Assembly: GCA_944474755.1 (NCBI GenBank)
Contig: OX104120.1
Coordinates: 19,376,492 to 19,440,491, forward strand
Reading direction: 5' to 3'
DNA length: 64,000 nucleotides
Source: Limnoperna fortunei
Taxonomy: Eukaryota; Mollusca; Bivalvia; Mytilida; Modiolidae
In this document: positions 1 to 14,307 of the stretch, in pieces
Numbering within the stretch: the first letter of the stretch is position 1
Layout: the number at the start of each line of letters is the position of its first letter
Translations under genes and position numbers: made by a program
Notes under the pieces: model-generated
What the model was told of the DNA's origin: nothing
What the model saw: the letters and a program-made list of their open reading frames with translations, nothing else
Databases searched by the model: none

Positions 1-1834
1 ATAACGATCATAATGCTGACATTAATTGTAACTTTAATGTGATGAATAGAAATGATTTTTAAATCATTTAATATATTACTTTATCATTTTGAACTGTTCT
101 TTGATTTTATAGTGCTGGTTGCGTTTATATGTGCTAGATTTTTAATGAAATAAAATAAACATTGTTATCGCTAAGTCGTTTTTGTTTAAAACAGAACATA
201 TTGTAATAAATTCAGAAAAAAGCATAGGTGCCTAATTGACTATATCAGGTGCCGAATTAACCATACTGAGTGCCAATTTAACCAGGTGCCGTTTTGACCA
301 AGTGCCGATCTGACTTGTATTTCAAAAATTTACCGATAAAGAAGTGTGCATGATATATATGAGAAATAAAACAGATTCATCGCATGGGTCATATTGCAAC
401 GCAATGAATACCATTTTTAAGCGTTCCTGCACACGAATAAAACACGTTATATGTATGCTGCTGTCATATTCGCCATTTGTAAGATTCGAAACTCCAATTT
501 ATAGCATCACTGTGTCGTTCGTCTTAGCAAATCTAAGAATTGTAGAAAAATGGTTTGCTTAAGATCCGGTCAGCAGTAAATTAAAATAACAAATAGTGGT
601 TACCGACCGTATTTTAAAGTTATGACGTCATCTTTATTATCTGTTTTGGAATTTTATATTATTTGACGTGAATTTTTCCCACAGTTTTCTGTTAGAATTA
701 ACTTAAATTGTTTTGAAGGCTTTATGGCACGCAGAAAACAACTATGCCACAATTTGTTAAAAATATTTGTTTCGAGAATAATTATGAAGTAATACCTTCC
801 CGCCATTTTGTTTAGGATTCGGAATACACAAAATATAAGATGGCAAAAAGTAACCTATGATAATAAAATTATATTTTTACAAAAGATATAGGACTTCTTA
901 CTCTCTCACGAAAGTATATTAGATCTTTTTTGTGTATTTTTAATGGTGCAAAGTGATTAATTATTGTTTTCTTCAATTCTTCTGATGCTTTTTTACTTAT
1001 AAACTGACCTGATCTATAAAGTCTACGCTTACTGAAATAAAAATTTCGCGGAGTTTTGACGACGACGACGTCATAAACGAATTACAAAACAATAACGTTC
1101 AAAAACAAAATGGCAGAAACAATAGTTGGATTTGCCTTAAAATATGAACGCTACAGATATTTTTAAGTACCAGCAAATCGGGAGCTAACAAGCTCGAGGC
1201 GTCATTAACAGTAACCTTTAAGTGAAAAAATAACAAAAACTTCTAACAGAAAACGTACATATACAACAAGACACAAATATATAAAATATTTGGAATAAGT
1301 AAAAAGAACCCCCCTTAAACAGAGAATTAAGTTTAAGTTCCTCTTTGTCTTGTAGAATGTTGAGCTTCTATAATAAGCACGATTTGCTTTTTGTTTTATT
1401 TAATAAAGTGTTTTTCCATTCATTGACACAAGATGCCATGAACTACATAAATAGAAATCATGAAAAGGGTTATATCCTCGTACAAACAACTATGATTGCT
1501 AATTTTTAACTTTAATAAGATACATGTTGCATACAATTCGTTCGCATATACCAGAATCCTTTATGGTTTGTTTATTGTAAGTAACATAATAAGTAATCAG
1601 ATAATGACGGATAAGTTCTACATTGCAGATATTTTAATTAAATAATATTCTTAGTGATCCCATTGCTTTTGTTCGCTTGTTACTTAGCTATACTTACAAT
1701 TATGTATTTGATTTAAACGTTTCTAATTGTATATTTGTATTTAATGTCATTACGTAATGTAAAATCATGTGTGAGTCATTTAAAATTTTACAACAAAAAA
1801 AGCAAAAAAAAAATTAACAACGTTTTATAATCTA
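1..1834. other. No gene seen
   Basis: AT-rich sequence. A TGACGTCA palindrome lies at 623-630, and GACGACGACGACGTCAT near 1060 is followed by an ATG that opens only 18 codons. Three near-repeats of GTGCCNANTTGACCA-like phrases lie at 245-312 (AGGTGCCGAATTAACC, GAGTGCCAATTTAACC, AGGTGCCGTTTTGACC). Confidence 0.5.
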
Positions 1835-1961
1835 AGTTTTCCTACCGCAGGTCGGGAGTTTTCTCCGAGTACTCCGGCTTCCTCTCCCAATACAAACTAG
1901 ACGCCATGATATAGCTGAAAAATTGCTGAAAGTGGCGTTAAACACCAATGAAACAAACAAT
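1835..1961 (+). mobile_element. SINE fragment, 5' truncated
   Basis: Begins in the body at TTTTCCTACCGCAGGTCGGG and runs to the end of the family (GAAAGTGGCGTTAAACACC), followed by AAACAAACAA. The tRNA head is missing. Confidence 0.85.
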
Positions 1962-2238
1962 AAGCTAAGTTAAACTAAGAAAAAGTGGATCAGAACGTTT
2001 TTTTAATCAACTCAAAACTGAGTCTTACCTGTTTTACGGTGATAACATGATAGGCAACTACACCTCTTTCAGTAATGTTTATTTTTAGTCAACTTATATG
2101 GTTCATAACACCAAAATATGGTGTGTATCATATTTATATGATTTTATCCTTTGTTTTAGCATTTTATTGTTAACCACAGGGTCGGTATCTCTCCGGTTCG
2201 AGTGTTGTTCTCGAACTTAGCCATATATTCTCATTAGG

Positions 2239-2335
2239 TGGGAAAGACCTTCTTGTAATTCTTGTGATTATTAAGGTCTTTCCTATACAGTGGAAAGACC
2301 TTCTAGTACTTCTTATGATTATTATTTTTCTTCTT
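2239..2335. repeat. Short tandem pair of a GAAAGACCTTCT module
   Basis: Two copies of GTGGAAAGACCTTCT followed by GTAATTCTTGTGATTATTA, at 2239 and 2291. The second runs into TTATTTTTCTTCTTCGC. I have seen this wording as a dispersed mollusc repeat; that is recollection, not a search. Confidence 0.55.
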
Positions 2336-5300
2336 CGCTTAGGTTTGCCAAAAAGTGTCTTGACATATCATTTCGATACTTGATACCATAAATTGGTCAT
2401 AGCCGGAGATGACATGGCTCATGTTTTAAGACCGCTCTATTTTTAGTAACAGAGTTATCTGCCTGAACGCGAAAACATTGTTAGCAGATCAACACAAAAA
2501 CCGTAATCGATTCTTAAAATCTTAATGTACAAAATGTCATCAGACTTATGGTCATGATTAAATATGCAAAAAACAAATCCAATTCCTGTTTACGCGTTTT
2601 TGACCACAAAAATCTCGCAACTCTTAAAATCTTAAATACTTAGGACCACCACTATTGTTTACATATATTACATTTACAAGTGTCAAGGTCAAAGGTCAAA
2701 AGTCAAAAGCCCTTGACGCGATTCGGTTAATTAGTTTGTTGTCTACAACTTGAAAAAGGTTAGACATAATATATTAAACATATAAGTTTATAGTGATCAG
2801 TAGAAAGAGCATCGATGAGAGCAAAAGTCAAAGATTATAAGTCAAGATCATTTCATACTAAAAAAGATAACTGTTATAAAAAGTCCATGGCAACGATATA
2901 TTTTTAGAATGCGAATGATGCAGTTTTACTGAAATATTTCATTTCATGACTGGAAGTGGCATTTGGTACCTTGGCATAAAAGTCCTTAACAACCACATTT
3001 ATGAGACTTGAGACCACTTTCTTTACTCAACTCATTTTTATGACCGGAAGTAACAATTTGTGCTTAGAAACAGACACAAAAGCCCAGAGCATCACATATA
3101 TTTTCTTACTTTAAGGGACGGTGAAAAAACCTCATTTGTTCTCAGAACAAATGACAGTTTAATTATAACATTGACACGCAAAGCATTGTTTTGTTAGTAG
3201 TTATGTAATGATGGTCTAAAATAAAATGCTTAAAATTATAGGGTTTCAACCAATAGGTAGCTGACCTTTAGTCGATAGTTCTCTTTGATTTGGAACTTTG
3301 GTGATATACTGCGAGGCCTTTCAATTTTTTTTTATCAAGTATTGCTTATTGATCTAAATTAAATGTTATGCCGTCTGGCGTAGTAAATTGTTTTAACTTA
3401 ATATTTTTTGACAATTTTATGTCCCACCTTATGTGGTTTGTAAATCACCAAAACAATTGTAATATCTAGAATAAACGTTACTGATGGTATATATCAATAT
3501 CATTATAATTTCCGCGCAGTTGACGTCTTCCGTTAAAATGTTTTTACCAGATGTCAATAACATCGCAATCGGTCACTAAAAAAACAAAACTAATGCCGTA
3601 ACGAGAGAAAAATTTTCTACTATACAAATTATTTAACAAACATTTACACGAAATATGTTTTCTGAGAAAATGTTGTTTGTTTGCATGAGATGTAAAGCAA
3701 TAGTACAACCATATCATAGTTTTTGTCCGACGTTGGTGTTTTAAGAGAGTACGTTCCGATGGAGTATCATACAGTAGTTTACAGTTGATATTATTTCAAA
3801 CAGCTCGTCAATCGTATATAGAAGTGTTATTCATAGTCACGTCCTCACTGTGAAGACAACACCAAATTAATTATGTCATTACAAACTTTGACTTTCTAAT
3901 AATATGTTGTCAGTTTCTTTTGATTTTTTTTAATCCTTTAATACGAACTTGTGTACAAATAAAAAGGTGGCAAAAACATGTTAGGACTCCATACAAGCAG
4001 CAAAATTTAATTTGTCATTTTATTATTTTTCTCGTATTAAGCAATCAACTTAAATTTTGGTCAATTGTTTTCGTTGCTACTCAATTATCCTTATCTTTTA
4101 CGAATACTTCGCCTTAATTTTTCCCTTTCCTATTGGACCCTAAAGAGAGTTTTTAACACTTTGCTTATAAAATTGTATTAAAAATAGCGTTTGTTATAAT
4201 TTAGAAATTAAATTCATTAAACTTATTATATATTGAACTTAATATAGGGAGAGGTGCGAATATGATATCAGATCAAACAATAAACTAGTCAAAGTGATGT
4301 AGTGGAGTAGTGGTCAAAGTATTTGTTGGCAATATTTCATCATCTTACATAGTAAAAACATGTTTTCTAAAGCCTAAGGTTCAAATTAAATGTCACTAGG
4401 AACGGGAGGAAGAAAAATAGAATTTAATGCAATAAACAGCTCTTCCTATTGGCTAACTAGATAGATACTGAGAGAATAATTGATGACAACAAATATTTTT
4501 CCTTTCATCCAATGGCGATGATAACCTTGTAAAACTGCAGAGGAAAAACAAATGTTGTATAAATCTCTGACAATAATTCATTAATCTAGCTATTTTTTTA
4601 TAGTCTGACATTTGTTGAATTACGTGACCAGCTTATGACGGAGTAATTTTATACTTACTGACTTTAACGTACTAGATGTTTGTCCGCTCATCGTACATAT
4701 TTCCTGTAATAACTTTTATGAAAAATAACTGATTTTGTGTGTATGTGCGTGAGTGTTTGCTTCTGCTTAAAGCAATCAGAAAGTATTGAATGTCTATTGG
4801 CAGGTATTTTTTAGTTAAAAAGAAAACATTAGGATTTATAGGACAATGGTTTTTGTGATGTTACTTATTTACTGGTACCACGTGTGTCATTCAATAATAA
4901 GTATTTTATTTCTATAAGCCAGGAATCTCAGTGGCAATCAGCAAGTGGTATTCTGCCTTGTATTAAAGTCTGGGAATATAAACCTATTAAACCACATACA
5001 AAAAAAACATACTTCTCCTTATGACAGCATCTTGTAAACTTGTATGTATGAAATATGTAAGAATTTCGAAACACAACAAACACAACAATGTTTTCATTGA
5101 TATTCCTTCTTACCAACTGGATGCCGGTTTCTTATAATTTCATTTTCGTTTGCATATTATTTCATATATCAATTTTTAATAAATTGGGGTTATGCATGCC
5201 TAGTTTTTTCAATTTATGATGTTTGATGCTTTCAACATTGACATTGGTCTTCGTTTGGAGTGTAAAACACATACCACCGCATTGCAGGAGGTTCAAACCA

Positions 5301-6794
5301 GAATAATTCTGATTTGTTTCTTAATAGTTCAGGTAACAAAACAACAACTATAAACCATGAATCAAGATACATTATTGATCAATAACGTATTTTTGGAGTG
5401 TCATGTGGATCTTTTAGGTAACAGGCGACTGTGTAAAATACAATAATACATGCTAATATATAAAAAAATGTGTTATTGTGAAATAAAGGTGAACTTAATT
5501 AAGACGAAGATTTTTGAACATTTATGGTTTCATTTATTTGAAAAAGTGTTTTTGCGGAATTAAACAAACAAATTAAGCTTTGTCAGCTGGGTCTTCATGA
5601 ACTTGTAATGTATAATACGAGCTTGAAACTTCCAGCATTTAATCCATTAGACCAGCGGCAAGTCATTGTTATTTGTTATGTGCATTTTGAGCTTTCATGC
5701 GCAGTCAATAACTGTACCGTAAACCATATATATCTCACACAAAAATGTACATGTAAGAACATCTTCTCAAGATGCTTTTAGAATATTTTCGCTTTTAATT
5801 CTGATTGTAGATGTTAACGTAATTTTTTCACCTTTGTAATCATAAACAAACTTATTATTTGGCTGGATTTACCAAACTTATTGTATGCTTATACTATGAG
5901 GCATTCAATAAAGTATAAAAACTATGTATTATTACCGCAAATGTCTTCCAATTGTATACAAAAAAGCTTTACAAACATAGAATACGACAGTCATTATTGC
6001 TGTAAGATTTTAGTCCTCATTTTCCTTGATATTTTAATAATATATTGTTGTATCAAAGTTTAATATAAGTTTTTTAACAACATTTTTGAGGCAGCTCTTT
6101 AAAGTTAACGGTTTAAAATGAATTTGTTGATGCAATAAAAAAAATTGTATTCAATGCATGTTTGTATTATTATGTTTTAATGCTTTGGTAGCTAATTGTG
6201 AAATTTAATTTACCAGCACAACTTAATCAATTTATTTACATTTTTTGGACCAATCTTATCGTACTTTGTGTTTCAATGCGGTTCAAAATTAATTAACAAA
6301 CACAACTTCAGTTGAACCCAAGTTTAAGTCAACAGTTAAATTGTGTTTTAATGTTGTTTGGCTTGAGAAATCACAGGATGTATTGGTACAATAGGAAAGA
6401 TGTTTAAAAAGTACTTTTAGTTAACACAAAAACGTAATATACAGGTCAGGCAACCATGTTACCGTGGTTATATAAAAGTTGCACTTTTCATTAAAATTGT
6501 GTTTGATTTTGTTCTTTATATTATGTAAACTTAATGTTACATAAAAATATACGTTAATCAAAAACCTTTCGAAACATAAAACATATTGATAAATGATACT
6601 ACGGACACTATAATGTTTTGGCATTGAGTTTCTTGCTTATCAATGGTAACCTTATGTATTTGTAATTTGTGAACTGAACAGAAGTTTGACGCATTAAAGG
6701 GATGTACACTACTGAGAAATATTTTATCGTTGCTTTCCCGGTTTCTGTTTTCGAAAATGAAACAGGTCTAACAAAATATTTTTATTTACGAAAA
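2336..6794. other. No gene seen
   Basis: AT-rich. Contains AAGGTCAAAGGTCAAAAGTC near 2685 and the palindrome at 3133. ORFs of 60-67 codons are low-complexity chance frames without codon signal. Confidence 0.5.
3133..3153. other. Perfect 21 bp palindrome
   Basis: Arms CATTTGTTCT and AGAACAAATG are perfect reverse complements around one C. No neighbouring gene explains it; could form a hairpin or be a dyad binding site. Confidence 0.6.
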
Positions 6795-7185
6795 TGTTTC
6801 TTACTACACTGGGACGATATAAGAAGGGGTCTAATGTTCGATCCACAGAGCTGCCCAGATCCCCAGGTGGATAAGATAAAACCCTCTGATTGGGGTTGTC
6901 TTGTCTTAATACGGAAACCATGGCCGCGGACCGTATTAGGTAATGTGTTTGGAGAGCGCAACACTACGTGCACGATAAAACCACTTTTTAGATTTCAAAG
7001 AAAAAGTTGACTCATTGTTGCTGATATAAAAAGCTAAATTCTTTGTCCCTACCCAATGCCGTATACCTTTTGTGATCCCTATGTCCCGTTCACCCTTTTC
7101 TGTTGATTTATTATTTGTTAACTTGTTGTCGTGAATATTGCTAGAATTTTGCTCGATGCACAAACATCCAATCAATTAAATCATT
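6795..7185 (+). repeat. Dispersed repeat R, longest copy
   Basis: Shares with 11880-12175, 15790-16095, 20880-21065 and 24075-24215 the modules GTGTTTGGAGAGCG, GCACGATAAAACC, TTTGTAGATTTC, TGATTTATTATTTGTTAACT, CTTGTTCAT and GAATATTGCT, in that order. This copy continues to a tail AATCAATTAAATCA, suggesting a retroposon 3' end with (ATCA)n. The ORFs of 63-102 codons across it are on both strands and not conserved between copies. Confidence 0.65.
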
Positions 7186-10100
7186 TTTTATTACATACAC
7201 CACAAGACACACATTGTTGCATTGTTGCTTCTCATCCTTCCTTCGTTCTATCACTTTATCGAAGCCATAGGCTTAACGTTCAGTTGTCAATGACGGCTGC
7301 ATCAAAGTATGTTATCTTTAATATTGCATTTAAATTAATTTACATTGTATGTTATTTATCCAAGAATCAATTGCAGCTATTATTTTATAGACACATTAAA
7401 AACCCTAAAATTATATTTCTGTATTATTTTACATTTCTTATGTAAACAGCAAAGAAGGAGTTATATATTTTAAAAGTGCAACAAAGTAGTATTTAAAAAT
7501 TTGACATTTAGGAAACAGCATTGATTGCTGTTTAACCCTAACAAATGGAAACTTTACGTTTAAATCTAAAACATAAAAATGTAATCTACAAGATTAATAA
7601 TTTCCTTCGTAGAAGTTAGTGTAAAATTGCTTGACACTTCGACATGAAATTTTAACAATTACATTATTTGTGAGTGCAATCAATTTGCTGGCGAGCTTAG
7701 AATTAAAAGCATCACACACATACACACACACACTTATGTAGACCTAATTCTTAAAATACGAAGATACGTTAAACATTACTTGTACCTTTAAAGCTGTACA
7801 GTTGTATGCAATCAGCAAACCTGAATAAAAAACCAAGGAAAGAGACAAAGACACCCGACACAAAAATGAAAAAAACAACCGAAAATGAAAAACCCTACCT
7901 GGTTGACTTGGGTGCCTCTGTCAAGCAATTGTACATGCTTCTAATTAGACACTCATAGATTGACTCAAAGAGTATTATAGTACTCGTTGTTACATATATG
8001 CTGTCGTTTATTGTTCTTTTTTTACAGCAAAAACTCACAATAATAATTACCTGTTATAAGATGATTAACTATTTATTTGTGTTTAAAACTTGAACTTGGT
8101 AACTATGTCTTTCCGCGCATAGGGATTTTTTACTATTCTTGTGACAATTAAGTTACATAAAAAAAAATCGCTATTCGCTATCTTAATATTTGTTTTATCG
8201 CAACAAAGTTTGTAATAATGTAAAGCTCTAGAACAGATAACATTAGAAAACTATGGACAAAATGTACAAAATAATGGGAACCTGCTTGTAGTGTAGCATA
8301 CCTGATTCGCACATATGTTTTGCATACGTATTTTTGTGTTAGTTATGGATGACCTTCAATGCTTAAATCATATAAACAAGTTATATAAAACGCAGTTATA
8401 TATCAAATGTATAACCTGGATAAAGTTGACTGAAATATATATCTAGAAATAGACACTTTGTAGTTTAACTTTTTAATAACTAATTTGAATTTAATTATAT
8501 AAATTATATAATAAATTACAAGCAAACCATATAACATTTTATGCAGTCTGTGAAATTAAATGTTAATTACCGTTGGTAACATACGGGTCATTTAATATAT
8601 TTGTGTGCACTCAAGTTTCCTCAAGTTTCTTTCATTCGAATTTATTTTGATATTACATTCGTTCAAATATTACGTGACATATTTAACAAATCAAACCACA
8701 GGAAGAACTACTGACAATTTAACATATCAACACTTCTTATTTATGCACATGCATTTTGAAATTCAGTACTAATTGTTATTAAATGCAATAATCATCATTA
8801 ATATCAAGAACTTAAATCGAACATTCACGCTTCATTGCCGTGATATTTTTGTAGAAGTTAAATGTCATTCTGCTTATGAGATTTTTTTTTTGACATTAGC
8901 ATGCATCATAATTGGTTAATGGAAAGTTAAACTGCCATTCCGAAGCTAAAAAACCTAAAGATGTATTTGTGGCTTATTGTTTGTTGCACGAAAGACTCCT
9001 TTTAATTCCGAAAAACAGTAGGATCAATGTAGCCACTACATAGGATAAATTCTAATAAGATATAATAATATGGAGCAATTAAATAAACGATCAAGTATAT
9101 TGAGCAATAATAGTCTAATAGACAAATATTAGCCCCCAAATATATAATATGGCTATAGAATGACACTTTATTTTAAACAAACATTCTGAAACTTGTTAAC
9201 TAGACCGTGTTGTCAAAACAAAGGAAAACGGTTGGAGAAGAATACCATGAAAACAAAATACATATACATATATCTAACTTAATTTAGAGTATCAATAATT
9301 TCAGTAATGCCAGTTATTTCTATTCAAATCGCTGATCCATAATTTGCTTAAGTCAATTGTTTTCTAATACTTGTATTGTTCTTTTTTAATATTGTCACTT
9401 GGAACGTTCTTGTACAGCCTATCATTTGCTCTGATCGTTTGCATACTGTTATTCAAAATTACAAAAATATGTTCTCTTACAGAAAGTTTGCATTTTCATA
9501 ACGTTCTAAATTATTAGATAACAGATTGGGAATGTTACTTAGAGAACTAAGCTAAAAATAAGAAACATTCAATAATTTTTGCAGGACTGATATTTGTCAA
9601 ATGCTGCATGTTGCTTTATAAGACGAAATCCGAAATACCACAGCAATACATTTTATTGCTCTTTTTTCTACCCATCATAACAATTAATCCTACAAAAATT
9701 CAAAGCAATCCGTTGATAAGGTTCAATAACCTTTATGGAATTTGTCGAATCAAAATGTCGTTTCGATATTATCAACAATATATAATGATTAACAATCTTA
9801 CAAAATCCGTTCGCCGGTTTCAGAGCTTTACGTCGAGGGACAAAAATGGGCTTCAAAAATACAGTGACATTTGCTACACCAGTGGCCCTTTATAAAATGT
9901 TGATATCCCAAAATTCAAAAGACCTGATAAACATCTTTACGCCCGGATCCCTTCCTTGTAACCATTTGAAACACTCTACACATGCCATCCACGTGTATCT
10001 TAAAACCTGACTTAAAGATCGTTTTAAACAAGGAATAAGGACATTATTACCTGGTAATTAGCCATGACAGAACTTTCTCCGTCATCAATGAGCCTAAATC

Positions 10101-10337
10101 AATTAATAAATATAAAGATAGAATCTGTCAAATGCAAGATTTTCCTTTGGACAACATACTTGTCGGCTCATGTCGTTTGGTCGGTTTTTTGCTACTTTTC
10201 TTACTTCGTTTGCTCGCAAAGCTGATAAAACTGTGCTTTCACGTTTTAAACGAACTAATAAATACATAATGCTAATCGGCATGAAACGCTATTTAAAAAA
10301 ACTCATTTTATCCAGTTTTTTAAGTATAATTATAAAG
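7186..10337. other. No gene seen
   Basis: AT-rich with a CA microsatellite at 7703. The 95-codon frame at 9608-9895 lacks any recognisable domain and overlaps an equally open antisense frame. Confidence 0.5.
7703..7733. repeat. (CA)n microsatellite
   Basis: Imperfect CA repeats with one interrupting T (ACACACATACACACACACAC). Confidence 0.8.
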
Positions 10338-10720
10338 AAAACATCAAGTTATATCATTAATTAGTAACTGACATTCTGAAATACGCAGTAACATTTTAAA
10401 CTATACAACGCAGTTGCATTTATAAGAATGAATTATTACAAAACTAAAATATTTAAGACAATATATGAACCTACTAAAATGGTTATTTTTTGTAATTTAT
10501 ATATATTAGGATTTTAATTATAATGTTTCCTGTTTTGTTGTCTTTATTGATTGGTATTATAAGGCAAAGGTACAAAATCTTGATATACGATTCTTTACAA
10601 CAATATAAAATGTTTAATGAATGCTTTAATCTTAAATACATAAAATGTCATGCAATCTATATACGTTTGTTAAGAGATAAGTGTGAATTTCTAGATATTG
10701 TTCTTTTTACATAATAGATT
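10338..10720. repeat. Partial third copy of the tandem unit
   Basis: About 380 bases match the start of both units (shared ACGCAGTAACATTTTAAAC, ATATGAACCTACTAAAATG and AAAATGTCATGCAATCTA). Homology to the left unit begins slightly further upstream, at 10789, than the homology between the two large units. It then breaks off before the ATAATAAACG landmark, so the array holds two whole units and one fragment. Confidence 0.82.
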
Positions 10721-11630
10721 TGTGACAAAAATTTGAAGAACTTGCTACAAAACTGTTTTTATTTATCAATAAATTCATAACTATGAACAGAACATCAAGT
10801 TATATCATTTTTCAGGAACTGACATATTCTGCAATACGCAGTAACATTTTAAACTATACAACGCAGTTGCAGTCATACGAATGAATACTAAAATATTAAA
10901 GATAATATATGAACCTTCTAAAATGTAGTGTTATCTATTGTAATTTATTTATTAGGATTTTATAATGTTTCCTCTTTTGTCTTTATTAATTGGTATCATA
11001 TGACATAAATACAAAATCTTGATATACTAATTCTTTACAAAAATATATAATGTTTAAAGAATACTTGAATCTTAAATTCATAAAATGTCATGCAATCTAA
11101 ATACATATGTACATTATGTACATTTGTTAAGAGATTGGTGAATTTCTAGACATTGTTCTTTGATTTTTGTAAATGTTACGTGCTATAATAAACGTTTAGA
11201 GTACATAAAACTTTTTGAATTTGTTTTACAAAAACAGTTGTAAGACCTATCATAACAAAATCATTTTGTGCCATACATCATAAGGAAAAATCTAGACAAA
11301 TTGCGATGACAGGTCTGAATTGTCAAAAGACACTTTGGGGACGATTCTCGCATGATTTGTCAATAAAAGATGATTTAACATACAAATTCAGTTTGTTATA
11401 TACCTATTTAATAAATTTCAGAAATTTATTTTAAATAATCGCCATTCTCTGGTCTTTTTAATTTTTGTTCTAAACAACTGATTTGACAATACGAAAACAA
11501 ATTTGTTTATTTTATATTAATAGGATTCTTTACATTTTTCATCTGTAAAACATACATTTATTATAAATACCTCTTATAAATAATTTTAAGTAGGTAATTG
11601 AATTCTGCCTCTGAATGATGTTTTACATAA

Positions 11631-11748
11631 GGGTCCTCGGTGACCAATTAATCAAAGTTAGTCGTCAACTATTGATACTGGAGGTCAATACTTTCTTCAA
11701 GTCTCTCTTCAGACGGGGTGTATTTAACCTTACATCAGTTTTTAGTCA
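11631..11748 (+). mobile_element. SINE head fragment in left tandem unit
   Basis: GGGTCCTCGGTGACCAATTA, CGTCAACTATTGATACTGG and GACGGGGTGTATTTAACC align with the SINE head, heavily mutated. Shared with 15561-15682, so it was inserted before the tandem duplication. Confidence 0.65.
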
Positions 11749-11879
11749 AATGTTTTAAATATTTCAAAGGTTTTAAGAATAACCTTGCTTCCTTACATTT
11801 AACATCTGAATTTTTGTACTAGACTATACTAGATGTTTTCCTTAATATTCAACTTTTAGCTGCCCTGCGCGTTCCTAGA

Positions 11880-12175
11880 TGGTTGATCCTTATGAAGCTT
11901 TTTATAAAGTCGGGGTCCCCTTGTGTGGGGTAGGTTTAGTTATTATAAGTAAAGCATTTCCGCAAACCACATGTGTAATGTGTTTGGGAAGTGCCGCTTC
12001 TTGCATGATAAAGACCTCCTGAAGATATCGTAACGAGTAGGCTCATTCTAGTCCATAAAAACTTAATTCTCCTCCTGTACCTATTCTAGTCAGCCCTAAA
12101 AATTGTCCCTTGTGTTGCTCTTTTGATTTATTGTTAATGAACTTGTTCATTTCCTGAATATAATTGCATATTGAC
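11880..12175 (+). repeat. Dispersed repeat R, copy in left tandem unit
   Basis: Contains GTGTTTGGGAAGTGCC, GCATGATAAAGACC, AGTAGGCTCATTCTAGTCC and TGATTTATTGTTAATGAAC, colinear with the copy at 6795. Present in both tandem units, so it predates the duplication. Confidence 0.65.
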
Positions 12176-13594
12176 AAATGTGTTTACTTTGATTGATTGA
12201 GACAACTTCCGGTATTAGGATTTTAACCGAAATTATTTTTGATCTGTAAAATTGACTACATTTATCTTGGATAAATGACGTTGACCGAACTATTTTTAGT
12301 TTGTGGCATTCAATATCATTGCATTATTTGTTTGATAATTTGACATTAATGATTTGTTCAATTTTAAACATTTTTTGTTTTCTTTTGAGAGAAAAAATTT
12401 TTCAGATATAAGTTAAAGCTTAGTCATGTGTTAATTTGTATTTAAATCAGAAGGCGGTTTATGGAATAACATTTTGCACTTGAAATCAAAAAAACGTGCA
12501 AACGCCAGGATAACCCCGCTATCAAAATCCAAAAGAAAACGGTGTTCGGTCTATAGTTTTACTCGCTACATTATTTAATCAACAGAAGGGCTTAATGATA
12601 TAACGTACAGTGTGGTTATACACAAAAACAACCTACATTATTTTAAGTCTTGGAGAACAAGACGTAATTTGTTTTATGTTTCCGTCCAAGAACATAAGTA
12701 TAAATATTGCACTTGGATGTTTTAAACTTCTAATATTTATGAAAAGAGGAAAGTGTTTCCATATGATGTTTCAACATTGCTTATTAAAATGTCACATATT
12801 TTCCTCTAACATGTCATTTATAACACAAACACTTAAAACGTAAGCATGCAACCGGGTTTATGTTTTATGTATCACAACTGGTCATATCCTGAATTTTCAG
12901 GATTTACGAAGACTGTTGAATGAAAAGTTTGTGCTATATTCTGTCGTTCTATATGCTGTTTACGACTTTGTATGATTTAGATTCTTAACTTTAAACATTC
13001 CCAAGGAATTAAGGTCAGTAGCTCAAAATATTCTAAATTATCTGAAGCAATGAAATGTAAGCAAGTTTACGCAAATAAATCTTACTATAAATAAATAAAA
13101 TTTACAGCTTTCTGTCGTGTCATTTTGTCAAGTCTGAATTATTACAATGTATATTTTCTTTGCATTTAAACTTTTGCCAGTTAATATTTTGACATTTGCT
13201 TACAAGTGAAATTCTTAAATAAAGAATAGTTTTCTGCAACATTATTTAACTCGGCTGATGCTTGAAGGTTTACATCAATATAGTTAAAACATTTAAACTA
13301 TTGAATTGGTTAATATTTAACCAAATATATTCAAGACTTAATTTAAGGCATATATTTGTTGAAAACCGCTTAATTTGCTTAACGTTACATACACTGAATA
13401 CAAACTACTGCAATTGTGCGGAAGCGTCTTCAAGACCTACAATTTTGTATATAATATGTGATAACAAATTCCAGAATTCCAGAAACGGCGAGTTAAAACG
13501 CAAATCAAATTTAACAGTACTTTTATTATTAAGTTACACTAAAGTATTAATTGAAGATACTATTTACTCATTTTTAAGCTTATGTAGGATCTAA

Positions 13595-13715
13595 AAATTG
13601 TTATAATTCGTTATCACAAATTCCATATTTCGTCATAACGAATTCCATAATTCATTATACTGGATTCCCTTATTCGTGATGACATTTTTTAAGTTCGTTA
13701 CAACAAATTTCAGAA
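13595..13715. repeat. 22 bp array of palindromic units (left unit)
   Basis: Consecutive units near ATTCCATAATTCGTTATAACG, each holding an imperfect dyad AATTCGTNATNACGAATT, with ATTCC starts at 13620, 13642 and 13664. Related single units (ATCCGTTATAATG, TTAATTCGTTATAAAG, AATTCGTGATTACG) are scattered to about 13980. No coding. Confidence 0.72.
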
Positions 13716-14307
13716 AAAAACAAGATCACCGAGATTTGATCTCTGAATACACAAGACATTTATTGTCACAGATTAAAAGTAACAATCAAACCATGCTAAG
13801 GTTCGATTGAACTGTCTGGATCCAATAATATTCCAGCTGTGTAAAAATCCGCGAAAAAAGTCATTATCATGGAATAACAAATTGAAATCCGTTTTCACGA
13901 ATTCTGAGATCCGTTATAATGTATGAAAAATTAGTGATTCATTAATTCGTTATAAAGAAGTCAAATTCGTGATTACGATTTCAACAAATATTTTTGGAGC
14001 TCCTATCGAAGATTCCGTACATGTTATGATTTTTTTAGTTGCAAAAAATATGGTTATAAAATATTTGTATGTAATAATTTGCATTTTAAATGATAAATGC
14101 TTCATCGAATGAAAATGTGGATAAGTTTATCTTTCAAGATACCTTAGACGTTGTTCTGCAGGTAATGCCAATAATACATTTGAATAGTAATACAAAACCT
14201 CGCTAGTAACAACTATACACACAACAGAAAATATGTTTTTTTTTTATTTGTGGATGAAAACCAATTACTCTTTTACTTTTTAATAACTCTTACAGTACAA
14301 ATGTTAC

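Noticed and set aside
1109..1166. ATGGCAGAAACAATAG start near a CRE-like site
   Set aside because: The frame stops after 18 codons and no convincing splice donor follows.
6702..7010. 102-codon ORF with overlapping minus-strand ORFs
   Set aside because: Largely covered by dispersed repeat R, whose other copies do not keep the frame.
13262..13594. 110-codon ORF in the left tandem unit
   Set aside because: The matching region of the right unit (17165-17480) is broken by stops and indels, with no sign of coding constraint.
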